Positions 22,717-33,279 of a stretch of DNA of 64,000 nucleotides are shown here, piece by piece. Numbering within the stretch: the first letter of the stretch is position 1; the number at the start of each line of letters is the position of its first letter. The position numbers were made by a program, and so were the translations under genes. Source of the DNA: Pleurodeles waltl (Eukaryota > Chordata > Amphibia > Caudata > Salamandridae); NCBI RefSeq assembly GCF_031143425.1, contig NC_090447.1, positions 848,041,760 through 848,105,759 on the forward strand. Direction: 5' to 3'. The notes beneath the pieces are model-generated. The model made no database searches, was not told the origin of the DNA, and saw only the letters and a list, made by a program, of their open reading frames with translations.

Positions 22717-24193
22717 ATGTCACGCCAAAGACACCCCCGCTTCTCCGAGGAAGAGCTCAGGGTCATGGTGGAGGAAATCGTACGGGTAGAGCCACAGCTA
22801 TTTGGCTCACAGGTACAGCACACATCAGTAGCCAGGAAGATGGAGCTATGGCACAGAATAGTGGACAGGGTGAACGCCGTGGGACAGCACCCAAGAAATA
22901 GGGAGGACATCAGGAAGAGGTGGAACGACCTATGGGGGAAGGTGCGTTCCACGGTCTCCAGGCACAACATCGCGGTGCAGCGGACTGGCGGCGGACCCCC
23001 ACCTCCTCCCCCACAACTAACAACATGGGAGGAGCAAGTCTTGACCATCATGCATCCTGAGGGCCTCGGAGGAGTCGGTGGAGGAAGGGACACTGGTAAG
23101 TCAAATCTTAACTATCATATCCCCCACCCTACCTGCATGCTATCACACACCCCCACCCTCACACCCTCCCCTATCACCCCAAATCCTCACTAATCTACCC
23201 ATGACACCAACCATTCATCCCAACACCAAGCCCTGCATGACACAACTAAGCTTGGACACCCCTCACTAAAGCATGCCCACTGCACATACCCAGAACACCC
23301 CCCCAACCATCACCACACAAGCCCCCACACAGGAATGCCTGCACTGGGGTTCACGCACACCCAACCATTGCACACCATGAAACACACACATGCAATAATC
23401 ATGTTCTTATACCCCTGCAGGAACCCGAAGGAACATCACCACACCAGAGGGTCCAGACAACACCACTCCACCCCCAGAAGAGGCCCACAGTGACGACAGC
23501 AGCTCTGCCCCACTGGATCTTGATGACCAGCCCAGACCATCGTGGGCCTCAGGACAGTCGGTTCCCCTTGCCCAGCCACAGCCCAACACCGAGCTTCCAC
23601 CCTCTGGTAACACCAGCACAGCACCCACCCAGCGGGCCCAAACCTCCCTACCCAGGACAGGTCAATCAGCGGTGTGTCCACCACTACAGGGCACCCAGGC
23701 TAGCCCACCACCCCAAAAACAACAGGGACCTGGGGGCAGTGGTAGTGGGCACACGGTCCAGGGGACAGAGGCACACGAACACCGGGGAACAGGGAGGGCT
23801 GCTGTGCGACAGAGGGAGGACAGGCCAAGGGAACCAACTCTCCACGAGGCCCTCTCCTCCATCATGGGAGCATACCACCACTCCCAGGAGACGATGGCGA
23901 CGGTCCTGGACAAGTTGCAGGAGACCCTGCGTCTGCAGGAGGAGCAGTATTTGGGGTTCAGGTAGGAGCTCAGGACTATCGGCTCTGCCCTGGGCACTAT
24001 CGTAGGGGTGCTGACGGACATTCAAAAGACCTTGAGGGACACCGTGGCACTCCAAGGGGCCCCTGACACTAGCCAGGATGACGAACTGCCCACCACCTCC
24101 GCCGGCGATAGTGGACAGGACGCCCGCCACAGGACCACCACACCAGCACCCCACCCCCTGCAGACGGACAACCACCCCACAAGTGGGCCCTGA
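22717..24193 (+). pseudogene. Myb1, copy B (one premature stop)
   Basis: Exon 1 is 22717-23095 (379 nt) and exon 2 starts at 23421 after CCCCTGCAG; the splice is in phase. Residues 4-90 are a Myb/SANT-like domain (RHPRFSEEELRVMVEEIVRV, ARKMELWHRIVDRVNAVGQH, DIRKRWNDLWGKVRS), followed by poly-Pro (GGGPPPPPPQL). Exon 2 encodes a Ser/Pro/Gln-rich linker and a coiled coil (VLDKLQETLRLQEEQYLGF), stopped by TAG at 23963-23965, where copy D has Glu. The remaining frame stays open to 24193. Apart from that stop the gene looks whole, so the DNA-binding domain could still be made. Similar to Harbinger Myb-like partners and to vertebrate NAIF1/MSANTD-type domains. Confidence 0.8.
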
Positions 24194-24431
24194 GATCCAG
24201 GAACAGGACAGAGCAAGATGGCAAGACCCCCGCCAGGAAATGAGACCACCCTGATTGTCCCCCCACTGTCACACTTTGTCACCCTGTCCAGATTGGAATT
24301 GCCCCAGCTCCACTTCCAATGCCCAGATGGGCAGTGCACCTGTGAGCCTAATAGACTGGACTCTGCCATGGACATTCCTCCACCATCACCCATCCCCATT
24401 TTACAACCCCCCTTCATTTTTTGAGCACTTA

Positions 24432-24437
24432 AATAAA
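24432..24437 (+). promoter_or_regulatory. Polyadenylation signal of Myb1, copy B
   Basis: AATAAA in the context TTAAATAAACACCCTTGAA. The same context recurs at 47166-47171 (copy D) and, less closely, at 35582-35587 (copy C); in copy A it has decayed to AAAAAA. Confidence 0.6.
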
Positions 24438-26208
24438 CACCCTTGAAACACACAAAAATCTGGAGTCAGTCTATGATTTGGAACTTTGTATTATAAATTA
24501 CAGTGTCATAATGGGTTACCCATTGTAAGGCTAACATACCAATGTCACACATCACAAGCCCTTCAAGGATGCAAGCAGTTGACACGTAGGTTACCACACT
24601 TGTGAAACTGAAATGGAAGGGTACAACTCAATTAACAAATAGTGAGTGAAATGGAGGTACAGGATAGAGGTAGACGTGTGAAAGTTAATGTAATGTTAAA
24701 CCAGAAAATGTTCTCACCTGTGTGTCACTGCAAATATTGCTGTATGACTGACTCCCTGCTGTCATTTTCTTCTTCCTCAGTTTCATCCTCATCACTGTCC
24801 ACAGGCTCCACAGCTGCCACAACACCGTCATCTGGATCATTCTCCTGCAGAAAAGGCACCTGGCGTCGCAATGCCAAATTATGGAGCATGGAGCAGGCGA
24901 CGATGATGTCGCACACCTTCTTCGGTGAGTAGAATAGGGATCCACCTGTCATATGGAGTCACCTGAACCTGGCCTTAAGAAGGCCGAAGGTGCGTTCAAT
25001 TACCCTCCTAGTCCACCCATGGGCATCATTGTACCGTTCCTCTGCCCTGGTCCTGGGATTCCTCACTGGGGTCAATAGCCAGGAAAGGTTGGGGTAACCA
25101 GAGTCCCCCAATAGCCATACACGGTGCCTCTGGAGTTGACCCATCATATCAGGGATGCTGCTATTCCGCAGGATGTAGGCGTCATGCACAGAGCCAGGGA
25201 ACATTGCATTTACCTGCGAGATGTACTGGTCTGCCAAACAGACCATCTGGACATTCATCGAATGATAAGTCTTCCTGTTCCTGTACACCTGTTCACTCCT
25301 GCGGGAGGGACCAGAGCTACATGGGTCCCATCAATGGCACCTATGACGTTGGGGATATGTCCAAGGGCATAGAAGTCACCTTTCACTGTAGGCAAATCCT
25401 CCACCTGAGGGAATATGATGTATCTCCTTACGTGTTTCAGCAGGGCAGACAACACTCTGGACAAGACGTTGGAAAACATAGGCTGGGACATCCTTGATGC
25501 CATGGCCACTGTTGTCTGAAAAGAGTTACTTGCAAGGAAATGGAGCACTGACAGCACCTGCACGTCAGGGGGGATTCCAGTCGGATGGCAGATTGGTGAC
25601 ATCAGGTCTGGCTCCAACTGGGTACATAGTTCCTGGATTGTGGCACGGTCAAACCTGTAGGTGACGATGACATGTCTTTCTTCCATTGTCAACAGGTCCA
25701 CCAGCGGTTGGTATACCGGAGGATTCCGCCATCTTCTCATATGTCCCAGCTGACGGTGCCTAAGAAGGACAACAGCGAAGAACCAGTCACTATTCCTCCA
25801 GGTATGTACCCACAGTTACACACAAGACTACACTAGACAAAAAACCCTTCCTGTATGTGTGTTGAGTATAGGCCTAGCTATGTGTGACGCAGTAGTAAAT
25901 GAAGCCATGTGGGCCCCTGAAATGGCGGCTGCCTGACCTCTAAACTGGGACATTGGGATTGTGGGGTAACTGCGCTGGCGTTGCACACCATCGCGGTAGG
26001 CGGTCGTAGACCGCGGCGCAATGCTGCATTGGTTAACATTGGACCCTATGGGTCCCAGGAGCCAATGAACAGGTGCGCCGGCGGTGATGATGCGCACCGC
26101 CGCGAACGTCACCGCCATTTTATATCTGTTCAATCACTAGATACCTGACCTTCGACAGGAGAGGACCTACACTGCTAGTGCTGCTGTGACCTCGGTCTGG
26201 AAGCGACG

Positions 26209-29200
26209 ATGGCTGCTGCGTCTGGGGAAAGGGCCCCTTCCTTCACTGCACAGGAGTTGGAGAAACTTGTGGATGTGGTCCTCCCCCAGTACATGCTACT
26301 CTACGGTCCTCCACACCAACAGGTTAGTACACAGGGAGCATGTTGTATGGGCTAGGCCTGGGTGGAGAGGGCTGGGTGGAAGAGGGAAGGGGCCAGAGTT
26401 CATAGAACATCAATGCATGGGAATGAATGGGCCACATGGCCAGAGTAGGGAGGGGGCCACTCATATTGATGGTGCAGTTGGCAATGACTGTTCCTCTTCC
26501 CTTGTGTATGTCATGTAGGTCAGTGCCCACCAGAAGAGGGACATTTGGCGTGCCATCGCCAAGGAGGTCTGGACCCGGGGGGCCCACCAGAGACGGGCAC
26601 CCACTGCCGGAAAAGATGGGAGGACATTCGCCGCTGCAGCAAGAAGACGGCGGAGGCTCAGCTGGGGATGGCCTCCCAACGTGGGAGGAGTGCCCATCGC
26701 ACCATGACGCCCCTGATGTTCCGGATCCTGGCGGTGGCCTACACGGAGTTGGATGGGCGCTTGAGGATATCACAGCAGACATAAGGGGGTGAGTACAACC
26801 TCATTCTGCTGACTTTGCGTGCAGTGGAGGGGTCTGGGTGGGGGAGGTGGGCTGTGGGTGTCCCTAGGCCAGGGCGAGTTAGGTAGGAAAGGCCCCTCCG
26901 TAATGTAGGCCATGTGGCACTCAACCCCTCCTCAGCAAAGTGCCAAGTTGAGGTATAGTTGCCCCTGTGGCATCCATGTGCGCCGATGTCCACCATTGCC
27001 ATGTAGGCCATATCCCAGAAATTGCATGTGCAGAGGTCAGGAGCACGGCGTAATGCAGGGGGCTGCTGCGTCTGTCTTGTCCGCCAACGGTAGCGGCATG
27101 CCATGCACTAAAACTCTCTTTGTTCTGTCTCCCCCCCTTTTCCTGCTCTCCCTGTCCTTTTGTACATCAGCATCATCAGGCAGGGGTACAGTGGCACCGG
27201 AGCACGAGGGAGCTGCATCCCACATGGCCATGGAGGGCCACACCACAGACTCTGAATACACCAGTGGGACGGAGGGCGAGGGGAGCTTCACGCCGGCCAC
27301 CGGATCACCAACCAGCGACATGGACTCGTCCGCCGATGGGAGCTCCCCTGTGGTGGCGGCACCATCTGTGCGCCCCACTTCTACAGGTACAGCCGCCACC
27401 TCCCCTACCAGCACCGCCCTCCCAGCAGCCCCTCAGCGTTCGCCCCGTGCCCGCTCACCCAGGAGGGTGGGCATCACCTTCGCCCCAGGCACCTCAGGCC
27501 CTGCCCCAGTCACCTCTGCTGCCCTCAGTGAGGAGGCCATTGACCTCCTCAGGTCACTCACTGTTGGGCAGTCGACCATTGTGAATGCCATCCAGGGTGT
27601 AGAAAGGGAGTTGCAACACAGTAATGCATTCCTGGAGAGCATTCATTCTGGTCAGGCTGTCCTTCAGCGAACCCTGCAATCTCTGGCCTCAGCACTGATG
27701 GCAGCCATTGTCCCTGTCTCTAGCCTCCCCCCTCCAACTTCCTCCACCCAGACCCAATCTCCTGTACCCCAGCCCATCCCAAGCACACCTACAGACCAGC
27801 ATGCACACAAGTTAGCACACACAAGTAGCTCAAGCAAACATAGGCACCACACACACCACAGGCACTCATGCAAGCCTCACCCACATACAGACACAGCAAC
27901 ATCCACTGTCTCCACCGTGGCCCCCTCCTCCTCTTCTCCCTTCTCCCTCCCAGTCTCGTCTACACACACACCTGCATGCACCACATCTACAGGCACTATG
28001 ACTCGCACCAGGACACCCAGCACCACAAGCCGCTTACCTGCATTCACCACCTCCACTGCCATTTACACGTCCCCTGTGTCCTCTCCCAATGTGTCTGTGA
28101 CGCCCCCTCCCAAAGTACACAAACGCCGGCAATCACTCACCCAACATCCATCCACCTCACGACAGCCTCCAGTACCTGCACCCAAAACACCTAAAGTGAC
28201 ACCTCCTACAACCACCTCCTCTTCCTCCACTCCCAGAGCCCCTCCAGCTACCCATCCCAGTGTCCGTCAGAAACTGTCCCTATGTCAAATTGACCTTTTT
28301 GACCCCACCCCCCCTCCAATTCATCAGTCCCGTCGTAGCGCCTCAGCCAAAAAGCCTCCAGTACCAGTGGTGCGTGTTCCAGGTTTTTGGAGTGCACCGG
28401 CCACCAGAGCAGGCAGTAGGACCCGGAGCCAAGGCACTGGCAGCCCACCCCCTGTAAAGGCTCTGAAATTGGAGAGTGGACGACGGGACCGTCTTAAGAC
28501 TCCTGGTGGGACAACAAGTGACATGGGATCGAAGGCGATTGGTGAGTCAGCTGTAACTCCAAAAAAGGGGGGGAAGGTCCAGAGGAAGTCTGCCCAGCCT
28601 GTTGTGAGTGTCACGGCGGAGAAGTGCGCCATAATTTCCGGCGGTCCAGACACAACCGCCAGCACCGTCGTCACTGGTCCAGAGACCACCGCCAGAGTCA
28701 CAGCCCAGGAGGGCCCAAGTATTGTCACTAGTCAGGAGACCAGCGCTGGAGTCACAGCCCAGGAGGGCACAAGTATCGTCACTGGTCCAGAGACCACCGC
28801 CAGAGTCACAGCCCAGGAGGGCCCAAGTATCGTTACTGGTCCGGAGACCACCGCCGGAGTCACAGCCCAGGAGGGCCCAAGTATCGTCACTGGTCCAGAG
28901 ACCACCGCCAGAGTCACAGCCCAGGAGGGCCCAGGTATCGTCACTGGTCCAGAGACCACCGCCAGAGTCACAGCCCACGAGGGCCCAAGTATCGTCACTG
29001 GTCAGGAGACCACTGCCGGAGTCACAGCCCAGGAGGGCACAAGTATCGTCACTGGTCCAGAAACCACCGCCAGAGTCACAGCCCAGGAGGGCCCAAGTAT
29101 CGTTACTGGTCCAGAGACCACCGCCAGAGTCACAGCCCAGGAGGGCCCAAGTATCGTCACTGGTCCAGAGACCACCGCCAGAGTAACACCCCAGGAGGGC

Positions 29201-29356
29201 CCAAGTATCGTCACTGGTCCAGAGACCACCGCCAGAGTCACACCCCAGGAGGGCCCAAGTATCGTCACTGGTCCAGAGACCACCGCCAGAGTCACAGCCC
29301 AGGACGGCCCAAGTATCGTCACTGGTCTAGAGACCACCGCCAGAGTCACAGCCTAG
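26209..29356 (+). pseudogene. P2, second Myb/SANT-like protein, copy B (exon 2 frameshifted, repeat-expanded tail)
   Basis: Exon 1 is 26209-26322 (38 codons, MAAASGERAPSFTAQELEKL), exon 2 is 26519-26788 and exon 3 is 27171-29356. Exons 1-2 form a Myb/SANT-like domain (VSAHQKRDIWRAIAKEV, then CRKRWEDIRRCSKKTAEAQL and AVAYTELDGRLR). One base is lost near 26590, shifting the second half, and CAA has become TAA at 26781. Exon 3 is long and open: an acidic Ser-rich start, a conserved block (RRVGITFAPGTSGPAPV, then SEEAIDLLRSLTVGQST) with a helical segment, and a Pro/Thr/Ser-rich tail. The tail ends in an 18-residue repeat (GPETTARVTAQEGPSIVT) copied about 13 times before a TAG. The gene lies antisense inside transposase intron 1. 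Confidence 0.75.
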
Positions 29357-29530
29357 GAGGGCCCAAGTATCGTCACTGGTCCAGAGACCACCGCCAGAAT
29401 CCCAGCCCAGGAGGGCCCAAGTATCGTCACTGGTCCAGAGACCACCGCCAGAGTCACAGCCCAGGAGGGCCCAAGTATCGTCACTGGTCCAGAAACCACA
29501 GCCGGAGTCACAGCCCATGAGGGGCCAGGA
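28668..29530 (+). repeat. 54-bp minisatellite within the P2 coding exon
   Basis: About 16 units of 54 bases run head to tail (AGTATCGTCACTGGTCCAGA start). As 54 is a multiple of 3, the reading frame is kept and gives an 18-residue Thr-rich repeat. Units differ at a few positions. A CAG to TAG change at 29354 ends the frame before the last three or so units. Copies A and C have no such array. Confidence 0.92.
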
Positions 29531-29556
29531 TGCCACAGCCCCGCTGGTCAATGATG

Positions 29557-29692
29557 GAACGTCATGCCACACACCAATGCCCATTGTAGAGATCGTCATG
29601 CCACACACCAATGCCCAGTGTAGAGATCGTCATGCCACACACCAATGCCCAGTGTAGAGATCGTCATGCCACACACCAATGTCCGTATCACA
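29557..29692 (+). repeat. 34-bp tandem repeat, about 4 units
   Basis: Units start at 29557, 29591, 29625 and 29659 (GATCGTCATGCCACACACCA). They lie downstream of the P2 stop and are noncoding. Confidence 0.9.
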
Positions 29693-29702
29693 ACCGCCAG
29701 AA

Positions 29703-30127
29703 CAGTCCATAGACCGCCATGTCAAAGCACCGCTGAACAGGGCAAAGACCGCCATGGCAAAGCACCGCTGAACAGGGCAAAGACCGCCATGGCAAAGCAC
29801 CGCTGAACAGGGCAAAGACCGCCATGGCAAAGCACCGCTGAACAGTCCATAGACCGCCATGGCAAAGCACCGCTGAACAGGGCAAAGACCGCCATGGCAA
29901 AGCACTGCTGAACAGTCCATAGACCGCCATGGCAAAGCACCGCTGAACAGGGCAAAGACCAACATGGCAAAGCATCGCTGAACAGTCCATAGACCGCCAT
30001 GGCAAAGCACCACTGAACAGGGCAAAGACCGCCATGGCAAAGCACCGCTGAACAGTCCAGAACCGCCATGGCAAAGCACCGCTGAACAGGGCAAAGACCG
30101 CCATGGCAAAGCACCGCTGAACAGGGC
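29703..30127 (+). repeat. 35-bp tandem repeat, about 12 units
   Basis: The unit GACCGCCATGGCAAAGCACC... recurs every 35 bases (29712, 29747, 29782 and so on), alternating between GGGCAAA and GTCCATA at the unit ends. Each unit carries GACCGCC, the motif also frequent near the transposon ends. 35 is not a multiple of 3, so frames cycle and the long minus-strand frames here are artefacts. Confidence 0.92.
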
Positions 30128-30276
30128 ATGCACCGTGTAGGAATGAATGGACCGCCACATCAGGCATCCTTATCCCATGTGCAGCTGGGACAGTGACAGG
30201 ACAGGTACTTTCACAGGGAGACTCATCCAGTCTGGGCACCAATCCCCCTCCAGAACCAGTGGAGACCTGCATCTAC

Positions 30277-30445
30277 TTGAGAGACTGTGGCTTTGCACTC
30301 CCCAGGATGGCACAGTGGGCAAACCACCCACTGTAGAGACTTGAGAGACTGTGGCTTTCCACTCCCCAGGATGGCACAGTGGGCAAACCACCCACTGTAG
30401 AGACTTGAGAGACTGTGGCTTTGCACTCCCCAGGATACATCAATG
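30277..30445 (+). repeat. 64-bp tandem repeat, about 3 units
   Basis: TTGAGAGACTGTGG recurs at 30277, 30341 and 30405. The same 64-base unit is repeated in copy D at 51767, 51831 and 51894, so this array predates the split of B and D. Confidence 0.88.
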
Positions 30446-31325
30446 GGCATGGAGCCCCGTCGTGGATCTGGCTTCGCATTCATCTGGCTGAGGTGCCCCC
30501 CCCCTTCCCTTCCCCCTGAGGTGCCTGTAGTGTTTCTATCTGATGCCCCGGCAGTGTTCTCTCCGATTTTGGTCAGGTATCTATTGTGGGCCTCGCCCAT
30601 GCATTTTTGGACTGTTGGTGCACGGACATTGTTGTGTACATATCTGCACTTCTTCTCGGATTGTATGTGTAAATAAGAGTGGTTTTGAGATATATATCTG
30701 TATATTTTTGTATGACATGTATATTGGCACATTACAATGTTTGCCCGAATTTCGCATTGTCTTTGCATTCTTCCGGGGGGATTGTGGGTTGTTACTGTGA
30801 TTTTTATGACTGCATTGGTGTGTATGTTGTATAATGCGAGGGTGGGGGTGTTTGGTGGGTGTCCCCCTAACTTTTGCCTCCCCCCTCCCCCGTGTCATAG
30901 GTGCAGTACTCACTGGTATCTTCTGCGCCTACGTAGCTGTTGGTCGTAAAGGAGCAGAAAAACAAGGGCAGGTAGGATTTGTAATTCCGGCTCCATGGTG
31001 TCCTCCTTCCTCGTGGGATGTGCTAAGGTGAGCGTTTTCCCATTGCAGAAACTGTTTCCGCCGTGTTTTTATCCACGGTGAATCCGCCCCGGAAAAGGTG
31101 GCGGATTGGCGGGTTGTAATAGTGTGGGCGGTACATTGTCTCCCACCTGTCTGTTGGCGGTAACCGCCGCGCTGCTTGTCTGTACCACCGTGGCGGGCGG
31201 TGTGTTAAAGTGGCTGTCTTTGTTGGCAGTTTCCGCCAGGGTCATAATTCCCTTTTTTTGTCCGCCGGCCTGTTTGCAGTATTACCGCACCTTTAACACT
31301 GTCCGCCAGGGTTGTAATGACCACC

Positions 31326-32028
31326 TTAATGTCTAAAATCTGAGAGCATAGTGCTGTTAGCCCCTCTGCTTATCCCGGTCTATGGAAGGAGCCCAGAACC
31401 CATACTTGGAAAGCGGTCAAGGGTCTGCCTGTTGTCTGCTGGCAATCTTCCTGGTTGGCAGACCTGTCAGAATCATGGCAGCCTTAAGCAGGGCACAGAG
31501 TGAAATGCATGCAATAGGCTGATAACAATGTGGAACACAAACAATTAGAAAAGCATCTGATCACATTATAAAAACAAAATATACATAAGAGAGGGTGAAT
31601 CCAATTGCTTCAATCAAAAATTCTACTCAAAAGTGTGTGCCCTTCTAAACATAACCATTGATTGTGAGAAACACACAGGTAGATTAATGCTCTCATCAAA
31701 TCAATTGGATATTTTCCAGATATATTTGTGGGGTCAAGACTGATTTGCATATGGCTGAGTCCAAACTGGGGTGGCATTGTGAGCAAAAGAACAATAGATT
31801 AAACCTTGATCTGTGACTGCAGATTGCAGGTGAATATTTGAAAAGTTTAAACACTCCGTCCATCATCCCTTTGTGTTGCTACAGGGACAGTCCCCCCAGC
31901 ACTTCCCTAAGAGGCTTGTAGAGGAAATAAGTCATGTAGGAAGTCTATGAATTTTGACACATCATGTGTGTGCATGTTTTCTCACTATTATTTGTAATTA
32001 TTTTTTATTTGAGTTTGGTGTCTTGTAG

Positions 32029-32061
<33 letters not shown>

Positions 32062-33279
32062 GTGTGACTTTTAAACATTCACTTACGTCCCTAGGGGTGA
32101 CTCACAAGTAACTGCATGTTTACATCTCAGAATTTCTCGATCAGTGTGCCTTAATGTAAGGATATTCAATATCCTGGTGTCCAACTTATTATGATCTTGA
32201 CAATTATTCTCTCTTTCAAATACATTGATATTGAGGAGAACATCCTACTGCATGGTATTTTGCATGTATACTTTCTAAACCTTTGGTATATAAGCTACTT
32301 AACGAACAGGTAGTTATTATTTTAGTGCTGATGAAAGCTGATTGACTATTTGGGGCAGTGAAATGGCTGAAACACGTTGACCTCTCAATGTTGAGTATCT
32401 TTGTTTTCCTCATGATATCTCACTGTTTTTAATCTTGCCTGAGACCTAGCCTAGTAAAGTTAATCTGTAGGATCTATCAGGCATTTTTAACCTACTCACA
32501 CCAACCTCCAGCCCTTTTCACATATTAGAAGTGCTAAGCTTACAAACGGGTTGAGCCCACTCGATCACACTAAGTGCTATGAGTGGGGGTTCGATGATGA
32601 AGCAGGCCACGGTTGGTACCTGTGAGAGAGGACCCAACAAATATATTTTGAAAATAACAGTTTATGTGATGAGGGCACTAATCTACCTGGATGTTTCTCG
32701 CAATCAATGGTGAAGTTTAAAAGTGCACGCAGTTTAGAGTGGTATTTTTGATTTCAGTAATTTAGTTTACCCTCTCTTGTGTATATTTTGTCTTATAAAT
32801 TGGGAAGTTGAGGGCCCCTTGATGACTTCTCACTCCTCATTATGTATTTTTGTACGATATAAAAACAAGCTGAAAACTGAGCTGTGCCAAAATATAACAA
32901 AAAGCATTAAAATGAATAAAACATGTATGTTTGGGAATGGGCATAGGCTGTGGGCCTAGAGCTAAAATGAGGGTGGGCAACCAAGGTACTAAAGGGAACC
33001 CACAACAGAGTGATACTACTATAACTGTGGTTCATGTAAGGTAACTGATGCATGTAGAACCTGTCCCTGATAAGGTCATGTATATCATATCAGTAGATTT
33101 TGGATTTGTGTTATAAATACACCTGGGCAAAATCTTGGTTAAAATATTAGTACAGGCCACTGAGAGGCTGTAGACTCACATTGGTGTTCCTTATGTATTG
33201 GTTGGATCAGTGGTTCAGGAAATGTAACACTGATTTGTTATCTTACTAGTAGGTTTTTCTCTCATCACCTGATTTGGGA
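31326..33279. other. No gene seen; AT-rich DNA with a (TA)n run
   Basis: Sequence between copy B and the next LTR. It has a pure (TA)n microsatellite at about 32037-32061. No frame resembles a known protein and no paired repeats were recognised. Confidence 0.4.

Larger units (their letters stand above)
24725..30996 (-). pseudogene. Harbinger DDE transposase, copy B (intron 2 lost, frameshift)
   Basis: Exon 1 is 30996-30914: MEPELQILPALVFLLLYDQQ plus an Arg-rich end, with a good donor GTGAGT. Exon 2 starts at 25759. The junction is in frame (phase 2 to phase 2) and leads to RNPPVYQPLVDLLTMEERHV. The catalytic residues are all present: Asp in GAIDGTHV, Asp in LLGDSGYP, Glu in RRVIERTFGLLKARF. 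Damage: one base is missing at the CCCTCCCGC run near 25305 (between VPP and the next block), and TGA at 24957-24959 replaces a conserved Cys codon. The 100-base intron before GDSGYP, present in A, C and D, is precisely absent. An acidic C-tail ends at 24725. The role is cutting and joining transposon ends. Confidence 0.8.
22123..31325. mobile_element. PIF/Harbinger transposon, copy B (9.2 kb, three-gene type)
   Basis: The left end is GGGGGTCATTACAACATTGG and the right end, reversed, is GGTGGTCATTACAACCCTGG. The flanking bases differ (CCA left, TTA right), so no target duplication is visible; one flank may have changed or recombined. Inside are Myb1 (plus), transposase exons 3 and 2 (minus), P2 (plus) with large minisatellites, and transposase exon 1 (minus) near the right end. 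It belongs with copy D by its ends and lesions. The whole P2 unit lies within a 5.15 kb transposase intron (25760-30913). Confidence 0.85.

Noticed and set aside
28547..29349. Several long frames on both strands through the 54-base array
   Set aside because: A 54-base period keeps any stop-free frame open in all copies of the unit. Only the frame continuous with the conserved P2 block is meaningful.
26912..29356. An 814-codon frame starting at 26912 taken as one complete protein
   Set aside because: Similarity to the P2 genes of A, C and D starts only at the acceptor at 27171. The part before it is intron read-through, so the true start is exon 1 at 26209.
29703..30127. CRISPR-like appearance of the 35-base repeats
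   Set aside because: The units are head to tail without unique spacers, and the setting is a vertebrate transposon.
29630..30272. Long minus-strand frames with repeated PCSAVLCHGGL-like peptides
   Set aside because: They are produced by the 35-base array, have no similarity to anything, and lie downstream of the P2 stop.
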